Assembly (NCBI GenBank): GCA_036562635.1
Contig: DATCJU010000025.1
Span: forward strand, 1 to 39,834
From: DATCJU01 sp036562635
GTDB taxonomy: Bacteria > Actinomycetota > Actinomycetes > Mycobacteriales > Pseudonocardiaceae
Reading direction: 5' to 3'
Length of the DNA stretch: 39,834 bases
The translations under genes were made by a program, and so were the position numbers. The notes under the pieces were generated by a model. The model saw nothing but the letters and a program-made list of their open reading frames with translations, did no database searches and was not told the origin of the DNA. Positions 8,908 through 17,003 of the stretch are shown piece after piece (the stretch's first letter is position 1; every line of letters begins with the position of its first letter).

Positions 8908-9528
8908 ATGACCGACACTCCCCGCAAACGCGCTCCCGCCATGAGCCCCCAGGAACGTCGGGCCGCGATCGTGAACGCCGCCCTCCCCCTGGTGACCCAG
9001 CACGGCACGAACGTCACCACCAGCCAGATCGCCCGGGCGGCAGGTATCGCCGAGGGCACCGTGTTCCGCGTGTTCAGCGACAAGCGGGAACTGCTGCTGG
9101 CCTGCGTGGACGCCGCCGTACGGGCGGAACCCGTGGTCGAGGAGATCCGCCGGATCCCCCGCGACCTCGACCTGCAGACCCGCCTCGTCCGGACGGCCGA
9201 GGCACTCGACGGCCACATGCGCGGGATGGGCGCACTGATGCACGCGCTCGGCGCCACCGGTTTCCGACTCGAACGGGGCCCCGAACTGGAGCGGTACAAG
9301 GAACGGCGGCAGTGGAACGACGACGTGCTGCGCGCCGTCGTCGAGGTGATCGAGCCCGACCAGGACGCCCTACGACTCTCCGCGGAACGAGCGGCCCGGA
9401 TCCTGCTCAGCCTGGTGTTCGGCGAACGCATGGGCTGTGGCTCGTTCGGCGGCACCGTCGCCGGCTCCGACGAGCTGATCGACTTCTTCCTGCGTGGTGC
9501 GCTCCGCGCAGAACCAGGCGGACACTGA
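8908..9528 (+). CDS. TetR/AcrR-family transcriptional regulator
   Basis: This is a 206-residue repressor. The N-terminal helix-turn-helix spans residues 18-62 (RRAAIVNAALPLVTQHG, TTSQIARAAGIAEGTVFRVFSDKRELL). The C-terminal ligand domain is diverse, as usual, so the inducer cannot be read. No ribosome-binding site precedes the ATG, and a good promoter ends 6 bases before it, so the mRNA is probably leaderless. The drug-export ABC genes begin 22 bases after the stop on the same strand, so the regulator very likely controls a three-gene operon including itself, with export induced by the transported drug or metabolite. The family call is firm and the regulon is inferred from layout. Confidence 0.92.
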   Translation: MTDTPRKRAPAMSPQERRAAIVNAALPLVTQHGTNVTTSQIARAAGIAEGTVFRVFSDKRELLLACVDAAVRAEPVVEEIRRIPRDLDLQTRLVRTAEALDGHMRGMGALMHALGATGFRLERGPELERYKERRQWNDDVLRAVVEVIEPDQDALRLSAERAARILLSLVFGERMGCGSFGGTVAGSDELIDFFLRGALRAEPGGH

Positions 9529-9550
9529 CAAGGAGCCAGAGAGGCGTCCC

Positions 9551-10498
9551 ATGACCGACACCATGATCGAAGCGCACGGCATCGGCCGCACCTTCGGCGA
9601 CGTCACCGCGCTGGACGGGGTGACCCTGCAGGCCGCCCGCGGTTCGGTGCTCGGCCTCCTCGGACACAACGGCGCCGGCAAGACCACCCTGGTCAACATC
9701 CTCACCACGATGCTCCCACCCACCTCGGGCTCGGCGAAGGTGGCCGGGTTCGACGTGGTGCGGGAGAGCCACCAGGTACGGCAGCGGATCGGGCTCACCG
9801 GGCAGTTCGCCTCGGTCGACGAGCAGCTCAGCGGCCTGGAGAACCTGGTGCTGGTCGGCCGGTTGCTCGGTGCGAGCCGTCGGGAGGCCGTCCAGCGGGC
9901 CACCGAGTTGCTGGAGCTGTTCGACCTCACCGACGCGGCCCGACGCCCCGCCCGGACCTACTCCGGCGGTATGCGCCGCCGGCTCGACCTGGCCAGCAGC
10001 CTGGTGGGCCACCCCGAGGTGGTGTTTCTGGACGAACCCACCACCGGGCTGGACCCGGCCAGCCGACTCGCCCTGTGGGAGATCGTCGAACAGCTGGTCC
10101 GGGACGGCACCACCGTCCTGCTCACCACCCAGTACCTGGACGAGGCCGACCGCCTGGCCGACACCATCACCGTGCTGTCCCGGGGCAAGGTCGTCGCCTC
10201 CGGCACCGCCGCCCAGCTCAAGGCCGAGGTCGGCCAACGCACCGTCGACGTGGTACTCACCCCGGGCTCGGACCTGACGACCGCGGTGGCCGCCCTGCGC
10301 CGCGCCGACCTGTCGCCCCGGGTCGAGGAGTCGACACGGGCGCTGACCATCCCGGTCGAGGCGTCCAACCAGCTCGCCACCGTGGTCCGGGCCCTCGACG
10401 AGGCCGGCGCCGAGGTGGCCGAACTCACCCTGCACGAACCGACCCTGGACGACGTCTACCTGGCTCTGACCCGCCCCGAGCGGGCACCTGCCGCCTGA
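9551..10498 (+). CDS. ABC exporter ATP-binding protein, DrrA (daunorubicin resistance) type
   Basis: This is a 315-residue ATPase. It has Walker A GHNGAGKTT near residue 38, the signature YSGGMRRRLDLA, Walker B VVFLDEPTTGLDP and a switch region LLTTQYLDEAD. The C-terminal extension after residue 225 (VLSRGKVVASGTAAQLKAE onward, ending PTLDDVYLALT) is characteristic of DrrA-type subunits that drive drug efflux with a separate membrane partner. The chosen start ATG at 9551 gives MTDTMIEAHG; AGGAG lies at 9531-9535 and AGAGAGG lies nearer. An upstream in-frame GTG at 9494 overlaps the TetR gene and is less likely. The membrane subunit follows 18 bases downstream. The substrate is unknown. Confidence 0.92.
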   Translation: MTDTMIEAHGIGRTFGDVTALDGVTLQAARGSVLGLLGHNGAGKTTLVNILTTMLPPTSGSAKVAGFDVVRESHQVRQRIGLTGQFASVDEQLSGLENLVLVGRLLGASRREAVQRATELLELFDLTDAARRPARTYSGGMRRRLDLASSLVGHPEVVFLDEPTTGLDPASRLALWEIVEQLVRDGTTVLLTTQYLDEADRLADTITVLSRGKVVASGTAAQLKAEVGQRTVDVVLTPGSDLTTAVAALRRADLSPRVEESTRALTIPVEASNQLATVVRALDEAGAEVAELTLHEPTLDDVYLALTRPERAPAA

Positions 10499-10516
10499 CC
10501 CGAGGGATCACCGCCG

Positions 10517-11365
10517 ATGACAGCCACAGCTTCCTCCGCATCCGGAACCGCCGGCCACGCCGGTTCCTCCGGGCGACACGAGCGCACCAGATGGACCGGC
10601 AGCTCCGTACCCACCCAGATCATGGTGCTCACCGGGCGCTCGCTGCGGGCGCTGCGGGATCCGCACATCATCGTGATGAGCCTGCTGCAGCCCATGGTCA
10701 TGGTGACGCTGTTCAGCCAGGTGTTCCGCAGCATCGCCCAGACACCCGGTTTCCCGGCCGGAGTCGAGTACATCGACTACCTGATGCCAGCCATCCTGGT
10801 CACCACCGCCACCCAGACCTCGCTGTGGTCCGGCGTGGGGCTGGCCAACGACCTGCGCAACGGGGCACTCGCCCGCTTCCGTGCCATGCCGATACGGATG
10901 GGCTCGCTGCTGACCGGACGCAGCCTGTCCGACCTGGTCCGCAACACCGTCCAGCTCGTCATCCTGACCGTCACCGCGACCCTGCTCTACGGCTACGGCC
11001 CCGCCGGCGGGGTGACGGGCACCCTGGGCGCCCTGCTCCTGGCGATGGTGCTGGGCTGGGGACTGTCCTGGGTGTTCATCGCGGTGGCCTGCTGGGTGCG
11101 CAACGTCGAGGCCATGCAGATGGTCGGGTTCATCGCCATCTTCCCGCTGATGTTCGCCTCCAGCGCCTACGTACCGGTCGAGAACCTGCCCGGCTGGCTG
11201 CAGGCGATCGCCGACGTCAACCCGCTCACCTACGCCATCGACGCGGCACGCGGCCTGGCCCTGGGGAACGCCACACCGTCCCCGGTGATCGCCGCCCTGG
11301 TGACCTGCGCCGTCCTGGTGGTGGTGGCCGGCCCGCTGGCCGCCCGGGGTATCCGTCGGTCCTGA
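10517..11365 (+). CDS. ABC-2 type exporter permease, DrrB type
   Basis: This is a 282-residue membrane protein with about six hydrophobic segments, starting near residue 50 (IIVMSLLQPMVMVTLFSQVF) and ending with VIAALVTCAVLVVVAGPLAA. The ABC-2 signature region FIAIFPLMFASSAYVPVENLPGWLQAIADVNPLTYAIDAAR is clear. It should form the transmembrane channel for the DrrA-like ATPase encoded 18 bases upstream. The N-terminal 30 residues are Ser/Gly/Ala rich and cytoplasmic. A convergent hairpin begins 11 bases after the stop. The operon probably exports a toxic hydrophobic compound under the upstream TetR repressor. Confidence 0.92.
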   Translation: MTATASSASGTAGHAGSSGRHERTRWTGSSVPTQIMVLTGRSLRALRDPHIIVMSLLQPMVMVTLFSQVFRSIAQTPGFPAGVEYIDYLMPAILVTTATQTSLWSGVGLANDLRNGALARFRAMPIRMGSLLTGRSLSDLVRNTVQLVILTVTATLLYGYGPAGGVTGTLGALLLAMVLGWGLSWVFIAVACWVRNVEAMQMVGFIAIFPLMFASSAYVPVENLPGWLQAIADVNPLTYAIDAARGLALGNATPSPVIAALVTCAVLVVVAGPLAARGIRRS

Positions 11366-11375
11366 CCGGACCCGA

Positions 11376-11413
11376 GGGGCGGGCCGCACCCGGACACGGT
11401 GCGGGCCCGCCCC
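11376..11413. terminator. Bidirectional terminator between convergent genes
   Basis: Arms GGGGCGGGCCGCAC (11376-11389) and GTGCGGGCCCGCCCC (11399-11413) pair with one bulged base. It lies between the DrrB-like stop and the stop of the convergent CopD/CtaG gene. Confidence 0.75.
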
Positions 11414-11439
11414 GGAACGTCCGCGTCGCGGCGCCCCGG

Positions 11440-13476
11440 CTAGGAGGTCCGCCGCGCGTCCCGCTCGGCGAGCTGGGCCAGCATCGCGTTGTAGGCCTCC
11501 AGCTCCGCGTCCCCGTCGGCCTCGGCCCGCCGATCCGCGCGGCGCGCCGCCCGTTCGTCCTGCCGCGCCCACTGCACCAGCAGCGCCACCATCACCACGA
11601 TCAGTGGCAGCTCACCGGAAGCCCAGGTCAGTCCCCCGCCGAGCCGCTGGTCACCCAGCAGGTCGGAGACCCAGGGCAACGCCAACCCGCGGTAGAAGGT
11701 CTCGCCGATCACGGTCTGCGAGCTCATCAGGATGATTCCGAAGAACGCGTGGAACGGCATCGCCGCGAACACCAGACCCAACCGCCCCAGCGGGGGCAGC
11801 CGGTACGGCGACGGGTCCACCCCGATCAACGGCCAGTAGAAGATGTAGCCCGCCAGCAGGAAGTGCGCGTTCATCGCCAGGTGCGCCCAGTGCTGGTACA
11901 GGGCCAGGTCGAACAGCCCGGAGAAGTACAGCGCGTAGAAGACGGTGACGAACTGCACCAACGCGACCAGCGGGTGGGCGAGCACCCGTGCCACCGGGGA
12001 GTGCACCAGCGCCAGCACCCACTCCCGCGGCCCGGGCGGGGCGTTCCGCCCCGCGGGCGGGAGTGCCCGCAGGGCCAGGGTCACCGGGCCGCCCAGCACC
12101 AGCAGGACCGGGGCGAGCATGGACAGCAGCATGTGCGCGCCCATGTGCACGCTGAACATCGCGGGCGCGTACTTGCCGATGCCCGACGAGGTGGCCACCA
12201 GAACGGTGGCACAGCCGGACAACCAGGCCACGGTGCGGCCGACCGGCCAGTGGTCCCCGCGGCGACGCAACCGGCGCACCCCCAGCAGGTACACCACCGC
12301 CGCGGCCACGAACACCGTGCCGTAGACCAGGTCGAAACGCCAGTCGAACAGCAGCCGGAACAGCGTGGGCGGCCCGTCGAGGTCGTAGCCGATCAACACC
12401 TCGGTCCGACTCGGCTGGGCGAGCACCTCCTTCGGCGGCGGGGTCCGCCCCAGCGCGGCCGACAACCCGAGCGTGGCCAACATGACCAGCACCTCGACCG
12501 TGCCCAGACGCACCAGGGCCCCCGGCCCGCCACCGTCCACCACGGCACGCACCGCCCGGCCGCGCTGCAGGTAGCCGAACACCCCCAGCACCAGCAACGC
12601 GGTGACCTTACCCAGCACCAGCAACCCGTAGGTACTGGTGAACAGCTCCCCCAGGGGGACACGCACCAGCGCGTTGATCACCCCGGAGCAGGCCATCGTC
12701 GCCCAACAGACCAGCGCCAGCCTGGAGAAACGGGTGGCCGCCGTGGACAGGTGCGCACCCCGCCGGAGCGCGTGCGCCAACAGCGCGACCAGCCCACCGA
12801 CCCACAGGGTCGCCCCGACGAGGTGGTACAGCAGGCTGTTGGTGGCGACGTCGTGCGCCCCGCCGGTCGCCGAGTGACCGGTCACCACCACCGGGAGCAA
12901 CCCGGCCAGGGACACGGCGAACAGCACCACCGTCCATCCCCAGGACAGCACCACCCGACACACCACCGCCAGCACCAGCGCGACCCCCGCGGTCAACGCC
13001 CATGCCCTGGCCTGCGCCACCGCGTCCACCAGGCCGAACAACGCCCCCGGATCCAGCACGTCCGTGACCGGCCGGCCCACGGCGTCGGCGACGAGGAACG
13101 GCACCAGCAACGCGGCACCGGCGAACCAGGTCAGCGCGGCCCAGGCAGCGGTGCGCAACGCGGCGTACCCGTCGGCGGCCAGGATTCCCGAACGTTGCGG
13201 GGGTACCAGGAACGAGGCGAACAGCAGGGAACCGACACACACCACCGCACCGGCCTCGGCGAGCACGCGGGCCGCGGACAGTCCGTACCGGGTGAACGCA
13301 CCGGGGTCGGGCAGCCCGAAGCGGGTGTAGAGCTCACCTCCGGTGAGGGCGGTGACACCAACGGCCAACAGACCGGCCAGCGCCAGGCCGGGCAGCAGGA
13401 GCACCAGCAGGTTCACCGGGCGACGTGACGGACGCGCCGGGGACGCCTCCGGTGCAGGGGGAGCGTGGGAGGTCAC
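11440..13476 (-). CDS. CopD/CtaG-like fused membrane protein (copper handling / cytochrome oxidase assembly)
   Basis: This is a 678-residue polytopic membrane protein. The first half (to about residue 350) is a CopD-like domain with the histidine-containing stretch VVVTGHSATGGAHDVATNSLLYHLVGATLWVGGL. The second half is a caa3_CtaG-like domain with APAMFSVHMGAHMLLSMLAPVLLVLGGPVTLALR, HWAHLAMNAHFLLAGYIFYWPLIG and MPFHAFFGIILMSSQTVIG. The conserved His and Met residues suggest copper binding in the membrane, for copper import or delivery to cytochrome oxidase. The GTG at 13476 is chosen because the longer frame to 13878 overlaps the divergent lipoprotein gene. TACTCT lies 7 bases upstream of this GTG, suggesting a leaderless mRNA. 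The C-terminal 50 residues are charged and cytoplasmic. Fused proteins of this kind are common in actinobacteria. Confidence 0.88.
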   Translation of the reverse strand: MTSHAPPAPEASPARPSRRPVNLLVLLLPGLALAGLLAVGVTALTGGELYTRFGLPDPGAFTRYGLSAARVLAEAGAVVCVGSLLFASFLVPPQRSGILAADGYAALRTAAWAALTWFAGAALLVPFLVADAVGRPVTDVLDPGALFGLVDAVAQARAWALTAGVALVLAVVCRVVLSWGWTVVLFAVSLAGLLPVVVTGHSATGGAHDVATNSLLYHLVGATLWVGGLVALLAHALRRGAHLSTAATRFSRLALVCWATMACSGVINALVRVPLGELFTSTYGLLVLGKVTALLVLGVFGYLQRGRAVRAVVDGGGPGALVRLGTVEVLVMLATLGLSAALGRTPPPKEVLAQPSRTEVLIGYDLDGPPTLFRLLFDWRFDLVYGTVFVAAAVVYLLGVRRLRRRGDHWPVGRTVAWLSGCATVLVATSSGIGKYAPAMFSVHMGAHMLLSMLAPVLLVLGGPVTLALRALPPAGRNAPPGPREWVLALVHSPVARVLAHPLVALVQFVTVFYALYFSGLFDLALYQHWAHLAMNAHFLLAGYIFYWPLIGVDPSPYRLPPLGRLGLVFAAMPFHAFFGIILMSSQTVIGETFYRGLALPWVSDLLGDQRLGGGLTWASGELPLIVVMVALLVQWARQDERAARRADRRAEADGDAELEAYNAMLAQLAERDARRTS

Positions 13477-13588
13477 GTCACCGAGAGTAGGCCGGAACCC
13501 CGTGTAAGCAGGCACACATCCACCCGCTGGCACCATGCAGCCTCGAAGATACGCCGAGGACGGTGCTGCTGCCGTTAGGTTGACAACC

Positions 13589-14191
13589 GTGCTGTCCCGA
13601 ACCGTCCACCGGATCGTTCCGCTCGTGTTGCTGGCTGTGCTGCTCGGTGGCTGCAGCTCGACGGTGACCGGCAACCCGACCGGTGTCGCCGGGTTCGACG
13701 AGGACACCCGGACCGCCACCACGGTGCTGGGCACCCGCACCGGGGAACGCAGCACCGGAAGCGCGCCGAACGAGGCCTCACGGCCCAAGCACCTCGACGG
13801 GGTGGACACCTGCAGCCTGCTCCTCCCCGAGGACCTGACGGGGCTGGGCGGCGCAAGCGGTGAGCCGTCCCGCGACACCCTGCTGCCCGAGTCGTGCGTC
13901 TACCCCCTGAACGGGGCGCCGGAGGACCAGGCCGCGGTGGCGTTCTTCAAGCCCTACGACCAGGTCAGGGAGCAGCAGCCCCAGGGAACCGAGGTCCGCA
14001 CCCGCGGCTACCCCACCTGGGTCGTGTGCGAGGCGGACGAGGGGTACCAGACGTGCAGCGCCGCCGTGGACGTCCACGAGGAGCGCACCCTGGTCGCCGT
14101 CGTGTCGAAGCGGGACACCCCGCGGGACGCCCTGCTCGACGAGCTCAACGCGCTCACGGTGACCGTGCTGGACCGACTGCCCGAGGACTGA
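13589..14191 (+). CDS. DUF3558-like lipoprotein
   Basis: This is a 200-residue exported lipoprotein. The N-terminus is VLSRTVHRIVPLVLLAVLLG followed by GCSS, with basic residues, a short hydrophobic core and the lipobox LLGGC giving the lipidated Cys. The mature part has DTCSLLLPEDLTGLG near residue 75, ESCVYPL, and WVVCEADEGYQTCSAAVDV, the spaced cysteines and aromatic pattern of DUF3558 proteins of actinobacteria, whose role is unknown. The GTG at 13589 is chosen because it places the signal sequence at the start. TAGGTT lies 7 bases before it (13576-13581), again consistent with a leaderless transcript. An ATG at 13535 would add 18 residues that do not fit a signal peptide. It is divergent from the CopD/CtaG gene with 112 bases between. 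Confidence 0.8.
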   Translation: MLSRTVHRIVPLVLLAVLLGGCSSTVTGNPTGVAGFDEDTRTATTVLGTRTGERSTGSAPNEASRPKHLDGVDTCSLLLPEDLTGLGGASGEPSRDTLLPESCVYPLNGAPEDQAAVAFFKPYDQVREQQPQGTEVRTRGYPTWVVCEADEGYQTCSAAVDVHEERTLVAVVSKRDTPRDALLDELNALTVTVLDRLPED

Positions 14192-14215
14192 CCCCGTTCT
14201 CCTCCCCGAACGGGG
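14192..14215. promoter_or_regulatory. Perfect inverted repeat between lipoprotein and LacI genes
   Basis: CCCCGTTC and GAACGGGG are perfect 8-base arms separated by 8 bases, starting one base after the lipoprotein stop and ending 35 bases before the LacI start. It could be the lipoprotein terminator, although no U-run follows, or an operator for the LacI-family protein. The sequence does not decide. Confidence 0.5.
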
Positions 14216-14250
14216 TTCCACCACCGGGGTCGGCTCCGTACGCTCGGGCC

Positions 14251-15336
14251 GTGCCACGTGGAGCCCGCAAGCCCACCCTGGAGACGGTGGCGCGTGCGGT
14301 CGGTGTGTCCCGCGCCACCGTGTCCAACGCCTACAACCGTCCCGACCAGCTCTCGGCGGAGCTGCGGGCGCGCATCCTCAGCACAGCCCGACAGCTCGGG
14401 TATCCCGGACCTGACCCGGTGGCACGCAGTCTGGCCACCCGGCGGGCCACGTCGGTGGCGGTCCTGTTGGGCGCGCCGCTGACCGAGGCCCTGGGGGACG
14501 CGGCACTGACCACGATGCTGGACGGCGTGGCCTCGGTGCTCGACGAGCACGACCACACCCTGGTGCTGCTGCCCGGGTACCAGGACGGTGGGCCCCGCCC
14601 GCAGCGGGTGGTGCGCGCCCACGCCGACCTGGTCCTCGTCGCCTCCCTGGCCGACGGGGTGCCCGCGCTGCACGCGGTCGCACAGCGAAGGCTGCCGCTG
14701 GTGGTACTGGACCAGCCGGCGGTCCCCGGGGCAGCCCGGGTGGAGATCGACGACGAGGCGGGTGCCGTGGCGGCCGCCGAGCATCTGGTGGCGCTGGGGC
14801 ACCGACGGTTCGGCATACTCGCCCTCCCCCTGTCCCCGGACGGGGGGGAGGGACCGGTGGACCCGCAGCGGACGGCGGGTGCCAGGTTCCGGGTCAGCCT
14901 CGACCGGCTGGTCGGCTACCTGCGGGCGATCCGGCTCGGCAGGACCGGCGGTGGCACCGATGAGGTGCCCACATGGGAGGCCCCCACCGGCGACCAGGAA
15001 GCGGGCCGGCGTGGGGCGCACTGGCTGCTGCGCCGGGAACCACGGCCGACCGCGCTGCTGTGCATGTCCGACGAACTGGCCCTGGGGGCGATGCGTGCGG
15101 CACGTGATCTCGGTCTGGACGTTCCCCGGCAGGTGTCGGTGGTGGGGTTCGACGACGTACCGGCCGCCGCGCGGGCCGAGGTGCCGTTGACCACGGTGCA
15201 CCAGCCGCTGGTGGAGAAGGGGCTGCGCGCCGGGGAGCTGATCCTGGAAGTGTTGACGGGGGCGAGACCGCGCCGACCGGTGCGTCTACCTGTGGAGTTG
15301 GTGACGCGGGCCTCCACCACTCCACCGGGCGCCTGA
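14251..15336 (+). CDS. LacI-family transcriptional regulator
   Basis: This is a 361-residue regulator. The N-terminal helix-turn-helix and hinge are unmistakable: PTLETVARAVGVSRATVSNAYN then LGYPGPDPVARSLATRR. A periplasmic-binding-protein-like effector domain follows (SVAVLLGAPLTEALGD, ALLCMSDELALGAMRAARDLGLDVPRQVSVVGFDDVPAAARAEVPLTTVHQP). It should bind a sugar-like or nucleoside-like ligand and repress a target that is not obvious nearby. The start is GTG at 14251. There is no Shine-Dalgarno, but TACGCT (14239-14244) lies 6 bases upstream, so the mRNA is probably leaderless. The frame is open to 13894 but that part overlaps the lipoprotein gene. The nearest unexplained inverted repeat (14192-14215) is a possible operator. 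Confidence 0.92.
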   Translation: MPRGARKPTLETVARAVGVSRATVSNAYNRPDQLSAELRARILSTARQLGYPGPDPVARSLATRRATSVAVLLGAPLTEALGDAALTTMLDGVASVLDEHDHTLVLLPGYQDGGPRPQRVVRAHADLVLVASLADGVPALHAVAQRRLPLVVLDQPAVPGAARVEIDDEAGAVAAAEHLVALGHRRFGILALPLSPDGGEGPVDPQRTAGARFRVSLDRLVGYLRAIRLGRTGGGTDEVPTWEAPTGDQEAGRRGAHWLLRREPRPTALLCMSDELALGAMRAARDLGLDVPRQVSVVGFDDVPAAARAEVPLTTVHQPLVEKGLRAGELILEVLTGARPRRPVRLPVELVTRASTTPPGA

Positions 15337-15464
15337 GATCGTTGTCCGCACTGGTCACGGCGTACCCTGTCATCGCGCGCGCGACTTGCCGGTCGCCGGT
15401 GATTAACACTTTCCGCGGTACCGGCGATGTTGCTTGCGGATGCCGGTCACAGCCGGAACCTCCA

Positions 15465-15538
15465 GCCTCCGTAGCTCAGCTGGACAGAGCGAGGGACTTC
15501 TAATCCCGAGGTCGCAGGTTCGAGTCCTGCCGGGGGCG
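15465..15538 (+). tRNA. tRNA-Arg (anticodon TCT)
   Basis: The acceptor arms GCCTCCG and CGGGGGC pair with one G-U. The D arm is GCTC/GAGC, the anticodon loop is CTTCTAA with TCT at 34-36, and the T arm is GCAGG-TTCGAGT-CCTGC. The discriminator is G and CCA is not encoded. The anticodon stem has one A-G mismatch at its outer pair. It reads AGA codons, which are rare in such GC-rich genomes. The 3' end faces the prenylindole locus. Confidence 0.93.
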
Positions 15539-15555
15539 CAGAGCTGCAGGTCACA

Positions 15556-15596
15556 GCGTATGGGTCGATCCAGGAGAGGATCGGCCCACGCTTTGT
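15556..15596 (+). terminator. Intrinsic terminator of tRNA-Arg
   Basis: The stem GGGTCGATCC/GGATCGGCCC with a 6-base loop (AGGAGA), extended by GCG/CGC at its base, is followed by TTTGT. It begins 18 bases after the tRNA. Confidence 0.75.
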
Positions 15597-15606
15597 CCCG
15601 TCCTCG

Positions 15607-15628
15607 CCGCCCGGGCGTGCCCGGGCGG
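15607..15628 (-). terminator. Hairpin after the MFS exporter gene
   Basis: CCGCCCGGGC and GCCCGGGCGG are perfect arms around a 2-base centre, just past the stop (15634) of the minus-strand MFS gene. Confidence 0.5.
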
Positions 15629-15633
15629 GGCGG

Positions 15634-16962
15634 CTACCGCTCCCCGGCCGTGCCGTGGCGCAGGCGGCGGACCGAGGGCACCAGGAGCGGGGCGAGCGCG
15701 AACACCGCGTACAGCACGCCACCCACGAGTGCGACGCGGGACGCCCCGAACACGGTCGCCAGCGGCACGGCGGCGAGCTGCCCCAGGGGGATGGCCACGA
15801 ACGAGCCGAGACTGTCGTACGCCGAGATCCGGGACAACAGGTGTCGCGGGACGTGCTCCTGCAACGACGTCTCCCACGCGATGCCGAACACCCCCGCACC
15901 CAGTCCCGCGACGAACGCGGCGGCGGCCAACCGGAGAGCACCGGCGCCCAGCCCGAGGGCGACCAGCGGCAGCGCCATCAGGGAGACGCAGACCGTGCCC
16001 AGGGCGAGCAGGTGCCGCACGGTGGTCCGGTACATCACGGCCGAGGCGACGAGCAGCCCCACCGCCCGCACGCTCAGCACGACGCCCCAAGCCGTCTCGC
16101 CGATGCCGCCCCGCGCGATGAGGGGCCCCAGCACGGTCCATATCCCCACCTGGAGGACGTTGGTGACCCCGAAGGAGGCGACGACGACCCACACCCAGGT
16201 CAGGGCCCGGAACTCGGCCCAGCCCTCCCGGAGGTCGGCCAGCACCCCCGTCCCACGAGGTGGCAGCGGTGCGTCCACGTCCAGGCGTGCCAGGCACAAC
16301 GCCGCGAGGAGGTAGGCCGCTGCGTCGGCGGCGATCGCCCAACCACCGCCCGCGGTGGCCACGATCACCGCGCCCGCCGTCGGGCCCAGGATCCTCGTGG
16401 CGTTCCGGGCCGCTCCCAGGAGTGCGTTCGCCCTGCGGACCTGGCCGGCACCGACGAGGTCCGGGACGATGCCCCGCAGCGCCGGGTTCGCGCACGCGCT
16501 CAGGGCCCCGTTGAGGAACGTCAGGAGCATCAGTGGGCCGAGCCGGTAGCCGCCCGACAACAGGAGGAACGCCACGGCCGCCTGTGCCGCCCCGGCCCCG
16601 AGGTTGGTCACCAGGAGCACCGTCCGTCGGGGGTAGCGGTCCCCGAGCACACCCCCGGCCAGGGCGAAGACGCTCAGGGAGACGGTCTGGGCCGCGAGCA
16701 CCAGGCCCATGTCACCGGCGCTGCCCGACGCCTCCAGCGTGCCGAAGGCCAGCGCGACCGGGGCCATCGAGCTGCCCAGGAGCGAGACGAGCCGCCCGGC
16801 GAAGAACCAGCGGAAGGCCGGCAGACGTAACGGGCTCCCGGTCGTCCGCTCCGGCTCCTCCGTCGATGTCCCGTCTCGTCCCACGACCGCGCCCTCCTGC
16901 TCCCGTCCCGCCTCGGGAGTCGGGTTCGGCCCCGGGCGTCCACCACCGTCTCCCGTCGTCAC
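15634..16962 (-). CDS. MFS exporter (EntS/MFS_3-like) of the prenylindole locus
   Basis: This is a 442-residue major facilitator with about 12 hydrophobic segments from residue 45 on. The first loop motif is GGVLGDRYPRRTVLLVTN, the usual GxxxDRxGRR-like signature between helices 2 and 3, and the middle holds RNATRILGPTAGAVIVATAG. The first 43 residues are hydrophilic. Proteins of this group export siderophores, macrolides or other small products. The gene lies 41 bases downstream of the PhyH dioxygenase on the same strand, so it probably exports or confers resistance to the product of the adjacent prenyltransferase and oxygenases. The start is GTG with no clear ribosome site; a GTG about 25 codons further in is possible. 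Confidence 0.88.
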   Translation of the reverse strand: MTTGDGGGRPGPNPTPEAGREQEGAVVGRDGTSTEEPERTTGSPLRLPAFRWFFAGRLVSLLGSSMAPVALAFGTLEASGSAGDMGLVLAAQTVSLSVFALAGGVLGDRYPRRTVLLVTNLGAGAAQAAVAFLLLSGGYRLGPLMLLTFLNGALSACANPALRGIVPDLVGAGQVRRANALLGAARNATRILGPTAGAVIVATAGGGWAIAADAAAYLLAALCLARLDVDAPLPPRGTGVLADLREGWAEFRALTWVWVVVASFGVTNVLQVGIWTVLGPLIARGGIGETAWGVVLSVRAVGLLVASAVMYRTTVRHLLALGTVCVSLMALPLVALGLGAGALRLAAAAFVAGLGAGVFGIAWETSLQEHVPRHLLSRISAYDSLGSFVAIPLGQLAAVPLATVFGASRVALVGGVLYAVFALAPLLVPSVRRLRHGTAGER

Positions 16963-17003
16963 CGGGACGCATCATCCCGGAGGACGGCCGACGAGATGTC
17001 TCC

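Noticed and set aside
10075..13428. 1,117-codon plus-strand frame
   Set aside because: It runs out of frame through the DrrA/DrrB genes and antisense through copD/ctaG. It is low-complexity and has no domains.
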